Below, one piece after another: positions 8,250 through 15,031 of a DNA stretch of 25,226 bases; within the stretch, counting starts at the first letter, position 1, and every line of letters starts with the position of its first letter. Origin of the DNA: CAZRIP01 sp964600165 (lineage in GTDB: Bacteria > Elusimicrobiota > Elusimicrobia > UBA1565 > UBA9628). A program made the position numbers and the translations under genes. The stretch covers positions 1 through 25,226 of the forward strand of contig CAZRIP010000052.1 in the NCBI GenBank assembly GCA_964600165.1. Reading direction: 5' to 3'. The notes beneath the pieces are model-generated. The model made no database searches. It was not told the origin of the DNA and was given only the letters and a program-made list of their open reading frames with translations.

Positions 8250-9812
8250 CTAGTCTTCTCGGACCGCGACGACGAGGCTTTCGCGGCGCAGCGTCAGCGG
8301 GCTGAAATACGTGAAGCTGCCGGCGCGGGCATAACCGTCCGGAGGCGGCGCGCCCTCGAAGGAGATCACGGCCCGCCGCCGCAGTCTCGCGGCATCGAGC
8401 CATTCGCCGTCGGCGATCGCCTCCAGCCCCTTCTCGCGCTTGAGCCGGTCCATGTCGCGCTGGTAGCCGTGCCAGAGCACGAACTCCGACGTCGACCAGA
8501 TCGTCTCCGGCGGCAGGCCGCGCTCCTCCAGCGCGTGGCTCGCGCGCCAGAAAGCCTCGTGGGCGTTCAAAAAATCACGCTCGCCGGCGATCGAGAGGAG
8601 GGCCATCGCCAAAACGAGCCCCCAGCGCCAACGGGCGGGCCCGGCCCCGGCGGCCGACAAAGCGAGCGCGACCGGGAGGAGCATCAGCAGATAGCGGTCG
8701 TAGAACTCGAGGCCCGCGAAAAGCCACAGCGCGAGCGGCGCCGTCGCGTAAAGCGCGGGGATCAGCGCCCGGCTCGGCCGCAGCGCGCGAGGCAGCGCGC
8801 GCGCCGCGGACCAGACGCCGGCAAGCCCCAGCGCCTTCCAGAACCAAGCGCTTCCGAGCGGCCCCGCCGCCTTGAACGCGCGTCCGATCGCCTGCCAGCG
8901 TCCGAGGCCCGTCGTCGAGAGCGTCGCGTCCCGGGAAGGGAAAGCGAAGAGCGCGAGCGCGAGCGCGGCGGCGAGGAGAGCCGCCGCGGCGATCCGCCGT
9001 TTCGGCGATAAGCGCCGCCAGTCGGCGATCGGAAAGCGCGCGCCGAGCGAAAAGGGGATCGCCGCCAGCCCTCCGTAGAGCGCGAGCCAGCCCGAGCGCG
9101 CGAGCGCGTCGAGCGCGAAAGGAGTCGGATGGAGATGCGCGGCCGTGCCGCGGGCGTTGTACCAGTAGCGGGCCCAAGTCTCGCCGTGAACCAAGCGCAG
9201 CCAGGCCTCGAACGCCCCGAGCGCGGCGACGGAGGGTCCGAGGAGGAGCGCCGCGCCCGTCCACGTGAGCTTGCGCCGCCGCGCGAGATAGACCGCGTAG
9301 CCGACGGCGAGCAGCGCGCCGGGTTGCCTCACGAGCGAGGCGAGCGCCGCGGCCGCGCCGCAGGCCGCGATCGACGGCTCGCCGCTCGCCGCCAGGTTCA
9401 AGAAAACGAGGACGAGGAACAGGAAGGGGACGTCGGTCATGTAGGAGAAAGCGAGGTTGACGAAGACCGGGTTGAACGCGAGCGCCGCCGTCGCGAGCGC
9501 GGCCGCCTCGCGCGCCAGTCCGACCGCGCGAAACCAGCGGTGCGCGAGCAAAACGCAGCCCACGGCGAGCGCGAGCGTCGACAGCCTCAGCGCGGCGTGG
9601 CTGAAGCCTTCCGCGCAAAACAGCAGCCCCCAGAGGCCTTGGAGCACGAACGTCGGCGAGCTCCAGTCGGATAATCGGACGATTCCGGAATCGCGAACCG
9701 TCTTGACCGTGTAGGCGTACGACCAGTCGTCGAGGACCGGGAAGTCGCGCCAGGGGCCGATCGCCGCGTACGCGAGGGCGGCGGCCGCGACGACGAGCCC
9801 GCGATCGCGCAT
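8250..9812 (-). CDS. Polytopic GT-C-type glycosyltransferase-like membrane protein (GT39/ArnT-like)
   Basis: About 520 residues with roughly ten or more hydrophobic helices. After the first membrane helix comes LDDWSY (D28, D29), the acidic pair placed in the first outer loop as in GT-C enzymes that use polyprenyl-phosphate sugars. Further family-like features are the SYMTDVPF segment and the EFYDRYLLMLLP helix; the C-terminal ~100 residues form a soluble tail. I choose ATG 9812 over the upstream TTG at 9836 because a TTGACT/CATACT promoter ends exactly six bases before it, whereas the TTG lies inside the promoter. The likely role is transfer of a lipid-linked sugar on the periplasmic face, but neither donor nor acceptor can be read from the sequence. 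It is divergent from the small membrane protein at 9910. Confidence 0.75.
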   Translation of the reverse strand: MRDRGLVVAAAALAYAAIGPWRDFPVLDDWSYAYTVKTVRDSGIVRLSDWSSPTFVLQGLWGLLFCAEGFSHAALRLSTLALAVGCVLLAHRWFRAVGLAREAAALATAALAFNPVFVNLAFSYMTDVPFLFLVLVFLNLAASGEPSIAACGAAAALASLVRQPGALLAVGYAVYLARRRKLTWTGAALLLGPSVAALGAFEAWLRLVHGETWARYWYNARGTAAHLHPTPFALDALARSGWLALYGGLAAIPFSLGARFPIADWRRLSPKRRIAAAALLAAALALALFAFPSRDATLSTTGLGRWQAIGRAFKAAGPLGSAWFWKALGLAGVWSAARALPRALRPSRALIPALYATAPLALWLFAGLEFYDRYLLMLLPVALALSAAGAGPARWRWGLVLAMALLSIAGERDFLNAHEAFWRASHALEERGLPPETIWSTSEFVLWHGYQRDMDRLKREKGLEAIADGEWLDAARLRRRAVISFEGAPPPDGYARAGSFTYFSPLTLRRESLVVAVRED

Positions 9813-9818
9813 GTACGA

Positions 9819-9847
9819 AGTATGCCCCGCGCCCAAGGGGGAGTCAA
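9819..9847 (-). promoter_or_regulatory. Promoter predicted to give a leaderless mRNA for the glycosyltransferase gene
   Basis: Minus-strand TTGACT (9842-9847), a 17-base spacer, CATACT (9819-9824), then exactly six bases to ATG 9812. A start site at the usual distance from the -10 box would coincide with the A of the start codon. There is no Shine-Dalgarno sequence between box and ATG. Confidence 0.7.
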
Positions 9848-9909
9848 TAGCCGTGCCTTTACCGATTTTTAGTGGCGCGGGAGGGCTATCTCTGTCATCC
9901 TATGCGGAC

Positions 9910-10311
9910 ATGGACCACCCCTCGGAGCATCATCACGGCCTCACGCTGTCCTTGACCTGGAATGCGGGCGCGCGCAAGAAGACCCTCGAGCTGCCGCTGA
10001 GCGCGGCGCTGCGCGTGGCGGCGGTGCTGGGCCTGTGCGCGGCGAGCTTTCAGTTCGGCGTGTGGCGCGCGCGCCTGGAGCAAGACGCGATGGCGGTGGC
10101 GGCGGCGCCGATGAATTCGGCGCCGCTCGCGCGCGTCGAGCCGATCAGCGAGCAGCGGATCGGCGACGAGGCGCCGGGACAGCCCGCCGGCCAACCGCAG
10201 GAAGTGATCACGCCGCTCAACGTCCGGGACCCTTCCGCTCTCGTGATGGGGCCGAGCGTCGGGGATCAGCAGCCCGCCGCGCCGCCCGTGCCGCGGCGGC
10301 GCCGCCGCTAG
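9910..10311 (+). CDS. Small single-pass membrane protein of unknown function
   Basis: A 133-residue protein if read from ATG 9910; an in-frame ATG at 9811 exists but lies inside the start of the divergent gene. The N-terminal 25 residues are polar with a His cluster (HPSEHHH), followed by one hydrophobic helix at about residues 29-48 (VAAVLGLCAASFQFGVW). The C-terminal half is low-complexity and rich in Pro, Ala, Gln and Val, and ends in five arginines. The layout suggests an inner-membrane anchor with an extended outer tail. I recognise no family. No clear promoter or ribosome site was found ahead of ATG 9910. It precedes the SGNH hydrolase gene by 60 bases on the same strand, but that gene has its own promoter. 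Confidence 0.6.
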   Translation: MDHPSEHHHGLTLSLTWNAGARKKTLELPLSAALRVAAVLGLCAASFQFGVWRARLEQDAMAVAAAPMNSAPLARVEPISEQRIGDEAPGQPAGQPQEVITPLNVRDPSALVMGPSVGDQQPAAPPVPRRRRR

Positions 10312-10336
10312 CGGCCGCGCGTCGCGGCGGTCGGAC

Positions 10337-10365
10337 TTGACTCGCGGGCGAATGACTGGCAAACT
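10337..10365 (+). promoter_or_regulatory. Promoter predicted to give a leaderless mRNA for the SGNH hydrolase gene
   Basis: TTGACT (10337-10342), a 17-base spacer, CAAACT (10360-10365), then exactly six bases (CAGGGC) to ATG 10372. The geometry equals that of the promoters at 9819-9847 and 14968-14996. The -10 box itself is weak (three of six). Confidence 0.6.
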
Positions 10366-10371
10366 CAGGGC

Positions 10372-11916
10372 ATGGCCGCGCTCAAGGGCCGCCGGCGAGC
10401 CGCGGCGTACGCCGTTTTTGGGCTGGCCGTCTCGGGCGCCTGCGTCGCGCTTTGCCGGCGGACGGCGCCGCGGCCGCCCGCCGGCGGCGATCCCGGCGTC
10501 TTCGATCTCTATCTCGTCGGCGAGTCGACGATGCACGGCGGCCCGTTCGACACCGACTCGGGCTACTCGCCGGACCAGTTGATCTCGAAGATGTTCGACG
10601 GGCGCATCGGCGGCAGGCGCATCGTGCCGCACGTGATCGCGCAGGGCGGCGAGTCGATTTATCCGCAGGCCTTCGCGCTCGAGCAGGCTCTGCGCGGCCG
10701 CGATCCCCGCCGGCCCGGCGCGATGCTTCTCTACAGCGGGCACAACGACGCGATGTATCGAAGCCATGACGCGCTTCTCGAGGCGGTGAAGGAGGATTTC
10801 ATTTTTCGCGTCCCGATCCTCAGCCGGCTCTGGTTTCGGGGCGAGAAAGACGGCGCGGTCCCGCGGGTGCGGACCCTGCGCGGCTACGAGTATCACCTGG
10901 GCAGGATCGTCGCGGCGAGCCGAAAGGCGGGGTTGACTCCGATCCTGACGACGGTGGTCGGCAACGTCTCCGACGTGGATCCCGGCCTCTACGCGACGCC
11001 GGATCTGCCCTCGGCGCCCGACATCGTTCGCTTGCTCGAAATGGGCGAGAAGCTCGAGACGGAGGGGCGGTTCCAGCGGGCTCTGGACTACTACGCCGGC
11101 GTCGGTCTCCGATTCCCGGGCTTGGCGCGCTACCTCCACTATCCCATGGCGCGGACCCGCGAGGCCGCCGGCGATTACGCCCAGGCCCGGTCCGGTTATT
11201 GGGACGCGATCGACCAGGAGCCGCGGGAGCCCGATCCGACGATGGGTCAGATGGCCTTCCTCCGGGCCAGGCGGCCGCAGAACGAGGCCGTGCGCCGCGT
11301 CGCGCGGTCGACCGGGGCCCTTCTCGTCGACGCCGTGGCCGAATTCGACCGGCGTTCGCCGCATGGGATCACGGGAAGCGAGCTCATCATCGACGGGCAG
11401 CACCCGACGATGGAGGGGCATCGCATCCTCGCCGAGGCCTACGCTCTCGCGCTGTCGAAGGCTTTCGGAGAGCCGCTCCGCCGCCGCTTCTCTTCGGAAG
11501 AAGAGGCCCTGCGCGCGTTGGGCTACGGGCCGCAAGACGTGGCCAAGGCCGACGAAAAAAGCGCCGTTTGGATGCTGTCGGTCTCATCCATGCATCTGTA
11601 CCCGAAGTCCCGGCTCGTCTTGGCGCGGCGGCGATTCGAGGAGGCTCTGGCCGTCGATCCCGGGAGCCCGTCGATCCTGCTCGGGCTGGCTTTCGTCGAG
11701 GCGGGACTTCACGGCTATTTCCAGGACGCCGAAGACCTGAAGTGGTTCGACTCCAAAGGGCTGTTCTACTCCGACAAGCTCGCGATTCCGGCCGCGGAGC
11801 TTCCCGCCCTGCTTCGGGAGCTGCGCGTCTACGGCGTCTCGCCCGGCCTGCTCGAGCGGGTCGAGGACGCCTATCGCCGCCGTCCGCCGCAGGCGCGGCC
11901 GGTCGTATCCCGCTGA
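10372..11916 (+). CDS. SGNH/GDSL-family hydrolase with TPR segments
   Basis: A 514-residue protein with an N-terminal hydrophobic helix (about 12-28) that acts as signal or anchor. The SGNH blocks are in order: block I VGEST with nucleophile S52, block II glycine in AQGGES (about 92), block III SGHND with N125, and block V DGQHP with D341 and H344. Between blocks III and V lies a TPR-like insertion (about 222-290; EGRFQRALDYYAG and GDYAQARSGYWDAI), and another TPR unit follows block V (about 415-450). The family includes esterases and O-acetyl transferases or deacetylases acting on polysaccharides. The flanking membrane glycosyltransferase-like genes make cell-surface glycan modification a reasonable guess; the substrate is not known. 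It converges on the next gene with only seven bases between stops. Confidence 0.8.
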   Translation: MAALKGRRRAAAYAVFGLAVSGACVALCRRTAPRPPAGGDPGVFDLYLVGESTMHGGPFDTDSGYSPDQLISKMFDGRIGGRRIVPHVIAQGGESIYPQAFALEQALRGRDPRRPGAMLLYSGHNDAMYRSHDALLEAVKEDFIFRVPILSRLWFRGEKDGAVPRVRTLRGYEYHLGRIVAASRKAGLTPILTTVVGNVSDVDPGLYATPDLPSAPDIVRLLEMGEKLETEGRFQRALDYYAGVGLRFPGLARYLHYPMARTREAAGDYAQARSGYWDAIDQEPREPDPTMGQMAFLRARRPQNEAVRRVARSTGALLVDAVAEFDRRSPHGITGSELIIDGQHPTMEGHRILAEAYALALSKAFGEPLRRRFSSEEEALRALGYGPQDVAKADEKSAVWMLSVSSMHLYPKSRLVLARRRFEEALAVDPGSPSILLGLAFVEAGLHGYFQDAEDLKWFDSKGLFYSDKLAIPAAELPALLRELRVYGVSPGLLERVEDAYRRRPPQARPVVSR

Positions 11917-11928
11917 GCCGCCTTCAGC
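11912..11928. terminator. Short inverted repeat spanning two convergent stop codons
   Basis: GCTGA and TCAGC (11912-11916 and 11924-11928) pair around seven bases, and each arm contains one of the two convergent stop codons. There is no T tract, so a true terminator role is doubtful. Confidence 0.25.
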
Positions 11929-13699
11929 CGGCTTTCACCAGGATGTAGGACTTGTACGCGCCTTGGATGGCCCGGTCCGAGACCCTGGGGTCTTTTTCAG
12001 GGAGGAAATACCAGCTCGGACGCCCATGAAAGTCCCGCACGTAGTCGTCGAAGGCGCCCATGTCCGCGGCTCCGACGGCGGAATACTTCGCCATCGGCGC
12101 GACCACGATGTAGCCGTGCTCGATCAGGGGACCGACCATCTTGGAGTCGGTGAGGATCTGATCCTGGGGTCCCACGGCGCGAAGGCTCGCGTCCAGCCCC
12201 GAGACGGGCGCGTGGAACTGCTCGATGAAAGCGCGCAGACCGACGCTGGAGCCGGCGAGCCGAAATCCCATGCAGCCGAGCTGGCCGACGATGACGAAGG
12301 CGTACAACGCGCCGGACAGCAGCTGCGAGCGCAGGGGCGACAGGCGGCCGGCCAGGCGCGCTTGCTCGATCCTTTCGATCCAGACCGCCGTCACGAGAAA
12401 GCCCAGCGCCGTGCCCACGAACAGGAAGCGGTCGAAGTCCGGCGCGTTCCACACGTCGCCCGTCCTGAAGAGCGACGCGACCAAGAAGCAGACGGCGAAG
12501 GCGAGCACGCACACGCGGCGGCGCCGGTCGCGCCAAGCCGGCGCCAGCGCCGAGAAGAGGATCGGCCCCCATTCGTAGAAGATCGTCGAGAGGCCCTTCC
12601 AGGAGAGCAAAGGCGCGTTTCCGCTCCAGGAGATCATGAGCGGGGGCCAGGCAAAAAGAATTTGCGGCACGGTCATCGGAGCTTTCCCGCCGAGGTAGGC
12701 CTTGAAGACTCCGCCGGCGCAGGCCGAGACGAGCATCAGCGCCAATGAAAGGCCCGTCCACGCGGGAGTCAGCCTTCGGGCCGCCGCCAGGCCGATCAAG
12801 AACAGGGCCGTCAGGCAGGTCAGCTCCTCCGAGGCTTGCGGCAGGATGAGCAGCGCCGGCAGCAGGAGCAGCGGGTCCGGCGCGGTCTCGCGCGGGGCGT
12901 CGTCCGACGCGGGCAAGCGCGGCAGAAGCACGCCCAGGAGGAAGAGAAGAATGAGAAAGTTCAGTATCTGAGGCGGCCGCGAGATGGCCTCGACGAACGG
13001 GCTGCCGCTGAGGCCGGCCCAGATATCCTCGAGGTCGTCGAGCTTTCTCGGATTGAAATAGACCGGGCCGTATCCGAGAAGAAAGAAGACGCGCGCGGCC
13101 TGGGCCGACTCCTCTCCCTTGAACAGAAGGCGGCTGACGGCCTGAAGGGCGCAGACGATGCCGAACAGAAGGATGACCGCGGCAAGGTGCAGGGAGAGGT
13201 CCGCGGAGAACGCGAAGGCCTTGCTGAGGTAAGCGCCGGAAGTCGTATAAAGCGCGTGGTACACCATCGGGAACGCCGGGTCGTTATAGGCGCACGGAGG
13301 GACGTTCCCGCGCCTGACCGTGGCGAGCAGGGAGACGTGCGTCACGATGTCGTAGAGCGGGAGGGCGAAGAGGCAGAAGGAGATGAAGAGATAGACCGCG
13401 CGGTCGAGCCAGCTCCAGCGCGCCGGTCTCAGGCGCCTCTTGCGCGAGGTCTTGACGGCCAGGACGGCCATCGCGCTCAGAGCGAGGGCGGCCGACAGCC
13501 CCATCCCGAGCAAGGAGCCGGAATATTCTCCCAGCCAGAGGAAGCAATACCAAACGATGAGCAGGAAGGCCGGGGACAGGGCGGGCCCGTGGCGGCCGAG
13601 AAGATAGACGATCCGGCGGGAGTGGATCGTGGCCCCGGCGGCCGCGGCGCCGATCAGGCACAGGATCAACGGAAAATCGAGACCCGTGATCGAGCCCAT
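11924..13699 (-). CDS. Polytopic membrane protein, unknown function (possibly GT-C-like)
   Basis: A 591-residue protein with about a dozen hydrophobic helices and a C-terminal soluble tail of about 100 residues (SGLDASLRAVGPQDQILTDS onwards). The architecture of many helices followed by a periplasmic tail, and a DFDRFLFVG segment before a late helix, recall oligosaccharyl or mannosyl transferases and other GT-C proteins. I see no clear DD or DE pair in the first outer loop, so the enzyme call is weak. ATG 13699 follows the response-regulator gene stop by 11 bases on the same strand with no Shine-Dalgarno site; a TAGACT box eight bases before ATG, overlapping that stop, could be a -10 element but lacks a -35 partner. 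Otherwise it would be translated from the upstream mRNA. Confidence 0.65.
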   Translation of the reverse strand: MGSITGLDFPLILCLIGAAAAGATIHSRRIVYLLGRHGPALSPAFLLIVWYCFLWLGEYSGSLLGMGLSAALALSAMAVLAVKTSRKRRLRPARWSWLDRAVYLFISFCLFALPLYDIVTHVSLLATVRRGNVPPCAYNDPAFPMVYHALYTTSGAYLSKAFAFSADLSLHLAAVILLFGIVCALQAVSRLLFKGEESAQAARVFFLLGYGPVYFNPRKLDDLEDIWAGLSGSPFVEAISRPPQILNFLILLFLLGVLLPRLPASDDAPRETAPDPLLLLPALLILPQASEELTCLTALFLIGLAAARRLTPAWTGLSLALMLVSACAGGVFKAYLGGKAPMTVPQILFAWPPLMISWSGNAPLLSWKGLSTIFYEWGPILFSALAPAWRDRRRRVCVLAFAVCFLVASLFRTGDVWNAPDFDRFLFVGTALGFLVTAVWIERIEQARLAGRLSPLRSQLLSGALYAFVIVGQLGCMGFRLAGSSVGLRAFIEQFHAPVSGLDASLRAVGPQDQILTDSKMVGPLIEHGYIVVAPMAKYSAVGAADMGAFDDYVRDFHGRPSWYFLPEKDPRVSDRAIQGAYKSYILVKAG

Positions 13700-13710
13700 G
13701 ACGCGTCAGT

Positions 13711-14961
13711 CTATAGGGGAAGGACCATCCCTTCCCGCGCGCCGAAGACCTCGAGGGGCCTTTCCTGGCGCTTGACGTAGCCCTGGCACTCCTCGATGTA
13801 TTTGTCCATCAGCTCGTCGGTGTGGGAAGGATCGTGGTGGAAAAGGGCCAGCTTCTTGACCTCGGCCTTGAGCGCCAAGCCGATGACGTCGGTGAACGTG
13901 CTGTGGCCCCAGGTCTTCTTGAACTTGTACTCCTCGTCGGTGTACTGCGCCTCGCAGATCAAAAGGTCGGCTCCGGCGACGAACTGCGCGACGGCGGCGT
14001 CCTCTTTGGCCGAGAACTGGCCTTGGTTGTTGAGCTTGCCGTAAGGCTCGTGGTCGCTGACGTAGCAGATCGTCCAATCCCTGGTCTCGAAGCGGAAGCC
14101 CACCGTGATGCCGGGATGGTTGAGGTAGTGGTAGCTCACCTTGACGTCGCCGAGCTTGAGCGGGCCCGAAAGCTCCACGACGTCGATGCGCGACGCCATC
14201 TCGCGCATCGCGACCGGAAAATAGGTGGGGTGCATCTGCCCCTTGAGGACCTCCTCGAAGCCCTGCGTCGTCCCGTGCACGCCGTAGATCCAAAAGCGGT
14301 TGTTCGGGACATATAAAGGAGTGCAGAACGGCAGGCCTTGGATGTGGTCCCAGTGCGTATGGCCGATGAAGACGTGGGCCTGAACGGGCTTGCCGTCGGC
14401 GCCGAGCATCAGCGAGTTGCCGAGCTCGCGCAGGCCCGTGCCGGCGTCGATGATGAAGAGCTGGTCGCCGACGCGCAGCTCCGTGCAGGGCGTGTTGCCG
14501 CCGTAGCGCTCGGTGGCCGGACCCGGCGACGGGATCGAGCCGCGCGTGCCCCAGAACCGCAGCGCCGATTTCGTCTTGGCCCCGTTGAGCAGCTCGTCGA
14601 CTTGCTTGAGGAAAGCGCTCAGGTCGAAAGGCTTGACGATGTATTGGTCCGCGCCCGCGCTCTGCGCCGTCTTGATGTCGTGGACGTAGGACTTCGAGGA
14701 GCTGATGAGGATCTTGACGCCCTTGAGGGACTCGTCTTCCCTCATTTTTTTGCAGACCTCGAAGCCGTGCATCCTCGGCATCAGGAGGTCGAGCACGACG
14801 AGGTCCGGGCGCTCGCGGCGGATGATCTCGAGGCCGGCGACGCCGTCCTCGGCCGTCAGGACCTTGTATTCCTGCTTGAGGATGTCCTGCATGAGCTCCA
14901 GCATCCCCACGTCGTCGTCGACGACGACGATCTTTTTTGCGGTCCCGTTTCCAGCCGGCAC
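13711..14961 (-). CDS. Response-regulator receiver domain fused to a metallo-beta-lactamase-fold hydrolase
   Basis: A 416-residue protein starting at GTG 14961. Residues 10-125 are a CheY-like receiver: acidic D15/D16, phospho-acceptor D58 in VVLDLLMPRMHG, ISSS at 86-89 and K110 in VKPFD. Residues about 133-416 are a metallo-beta-lactamase-fold hydrolase: FWGTRGSIPSPG, YGGNTPC, IDAGTG with D172, the metal motif HTHWDH at 201-206, YVSDHEP, GHSTF and FHHDPSH. The hydrolase type, with GTRGSI near its start, is related to RNase Z and phosphodiesterase-like proteins; the substrate is unknown. The receiver is expected to control hydrolase activity on phosphorylation, in place of a DNA-binding output. 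No histidine kinase lies in the window. It has its own promoter and divergent orientation from the gene at 15032. Confidence 0.9.
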   Translation of the reverse strand: MPAGNGTAKKIVVVDDDVGMLELMQDILKQEYKVLTAEDGVAGLEIIRRERPDLVVLDLLMPRMHGFEVCKKMREDESLKGVKILISSSKSYVHDIKTAQSAGADQYIVKPFDLSAFLKQVDELLNGAKTKSALRFWGTRGSIPSPGPATERYGGNTPCTELRVGDQLFIIDAGTGLRELGNSLMLGADGKPVQAHVFIGHTHWDHIQGLPFCTPLYVPNNRFWIYGVHGTTQGFEEVLKGQMHPTYFPVAMREMASRIDVVELSGPLKLGDVKVSYHYLNHPGITVGFRFETRDWTICYVSDHEPYGKLNNQGQFSAKEDAAVAQFVAGADLLICEAQYTDEEYKFKKTWGHSTFTDVIGLALKAEVKKLALFHHDPSHTDELMDKYIEECQGYVKRQERPLEVFGAREGMVLPL

Positions 14962-14967
14962 GCCTAC

Positions 14968-14996
14968 TATGTAACATGCTTTCCATCACCCGTCAA
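14968..14996 (-). promoter_or_regulatory. Promoter predicted to give a leaderless mRNA for the receiver-hydrolase gene
   Basis: Minus-strand TTGACG (14991-14996), a 17-base spacer, TACATA (14968-14973), then exactly six bases to GTG 14961. The -10 box is weak, but spacing equals the promoters at 9819-9847 and 10337-10365. Confidence 0.55.
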
Positions 14997-15016
14997 GTCT
15001 GACCCCATTTCTTTTT

Positions 15017-15022
15017 TAGTAT
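15017..15022 (+). promoter_or_regulatory. Candidate -10 box nine bases before the gene at 15032
   Basis: TAGTAT ends nine bases before ATG 15032 and follows a T-rich run. No matching -35 box sits 16-18 bases upstream, and no Shine-Dalgarno sequence lies between box and start, so any transcript would be nearly leaderless. Confidence 0.4.
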
Positions 15023-15031
15023 CGTCTCGGC

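Noticed and set aside
9834..9836. TTG at 9836 as the glycosyltransferase start
   Set aside because: It falls inside the spacer of the TTGACT/CATACT promoter, and ATG 9812 is followed directly by the first membrane helix.
9895..11535. A 546-codon open frame on the minus strand opposite the SGNH hydrolase
   Set aside because: It mirrors the plus-strand hydrolase gene, which has intact catalytic blocks; the antisense translation is low-complexity and Arg-rich.
11912..11928. Inverted repeat at the convergent stops as a strong bidirectional terminator
   Set aside because: The stem is only five base pairs and there is no T tract on either side, so it is listed only with low confidence.
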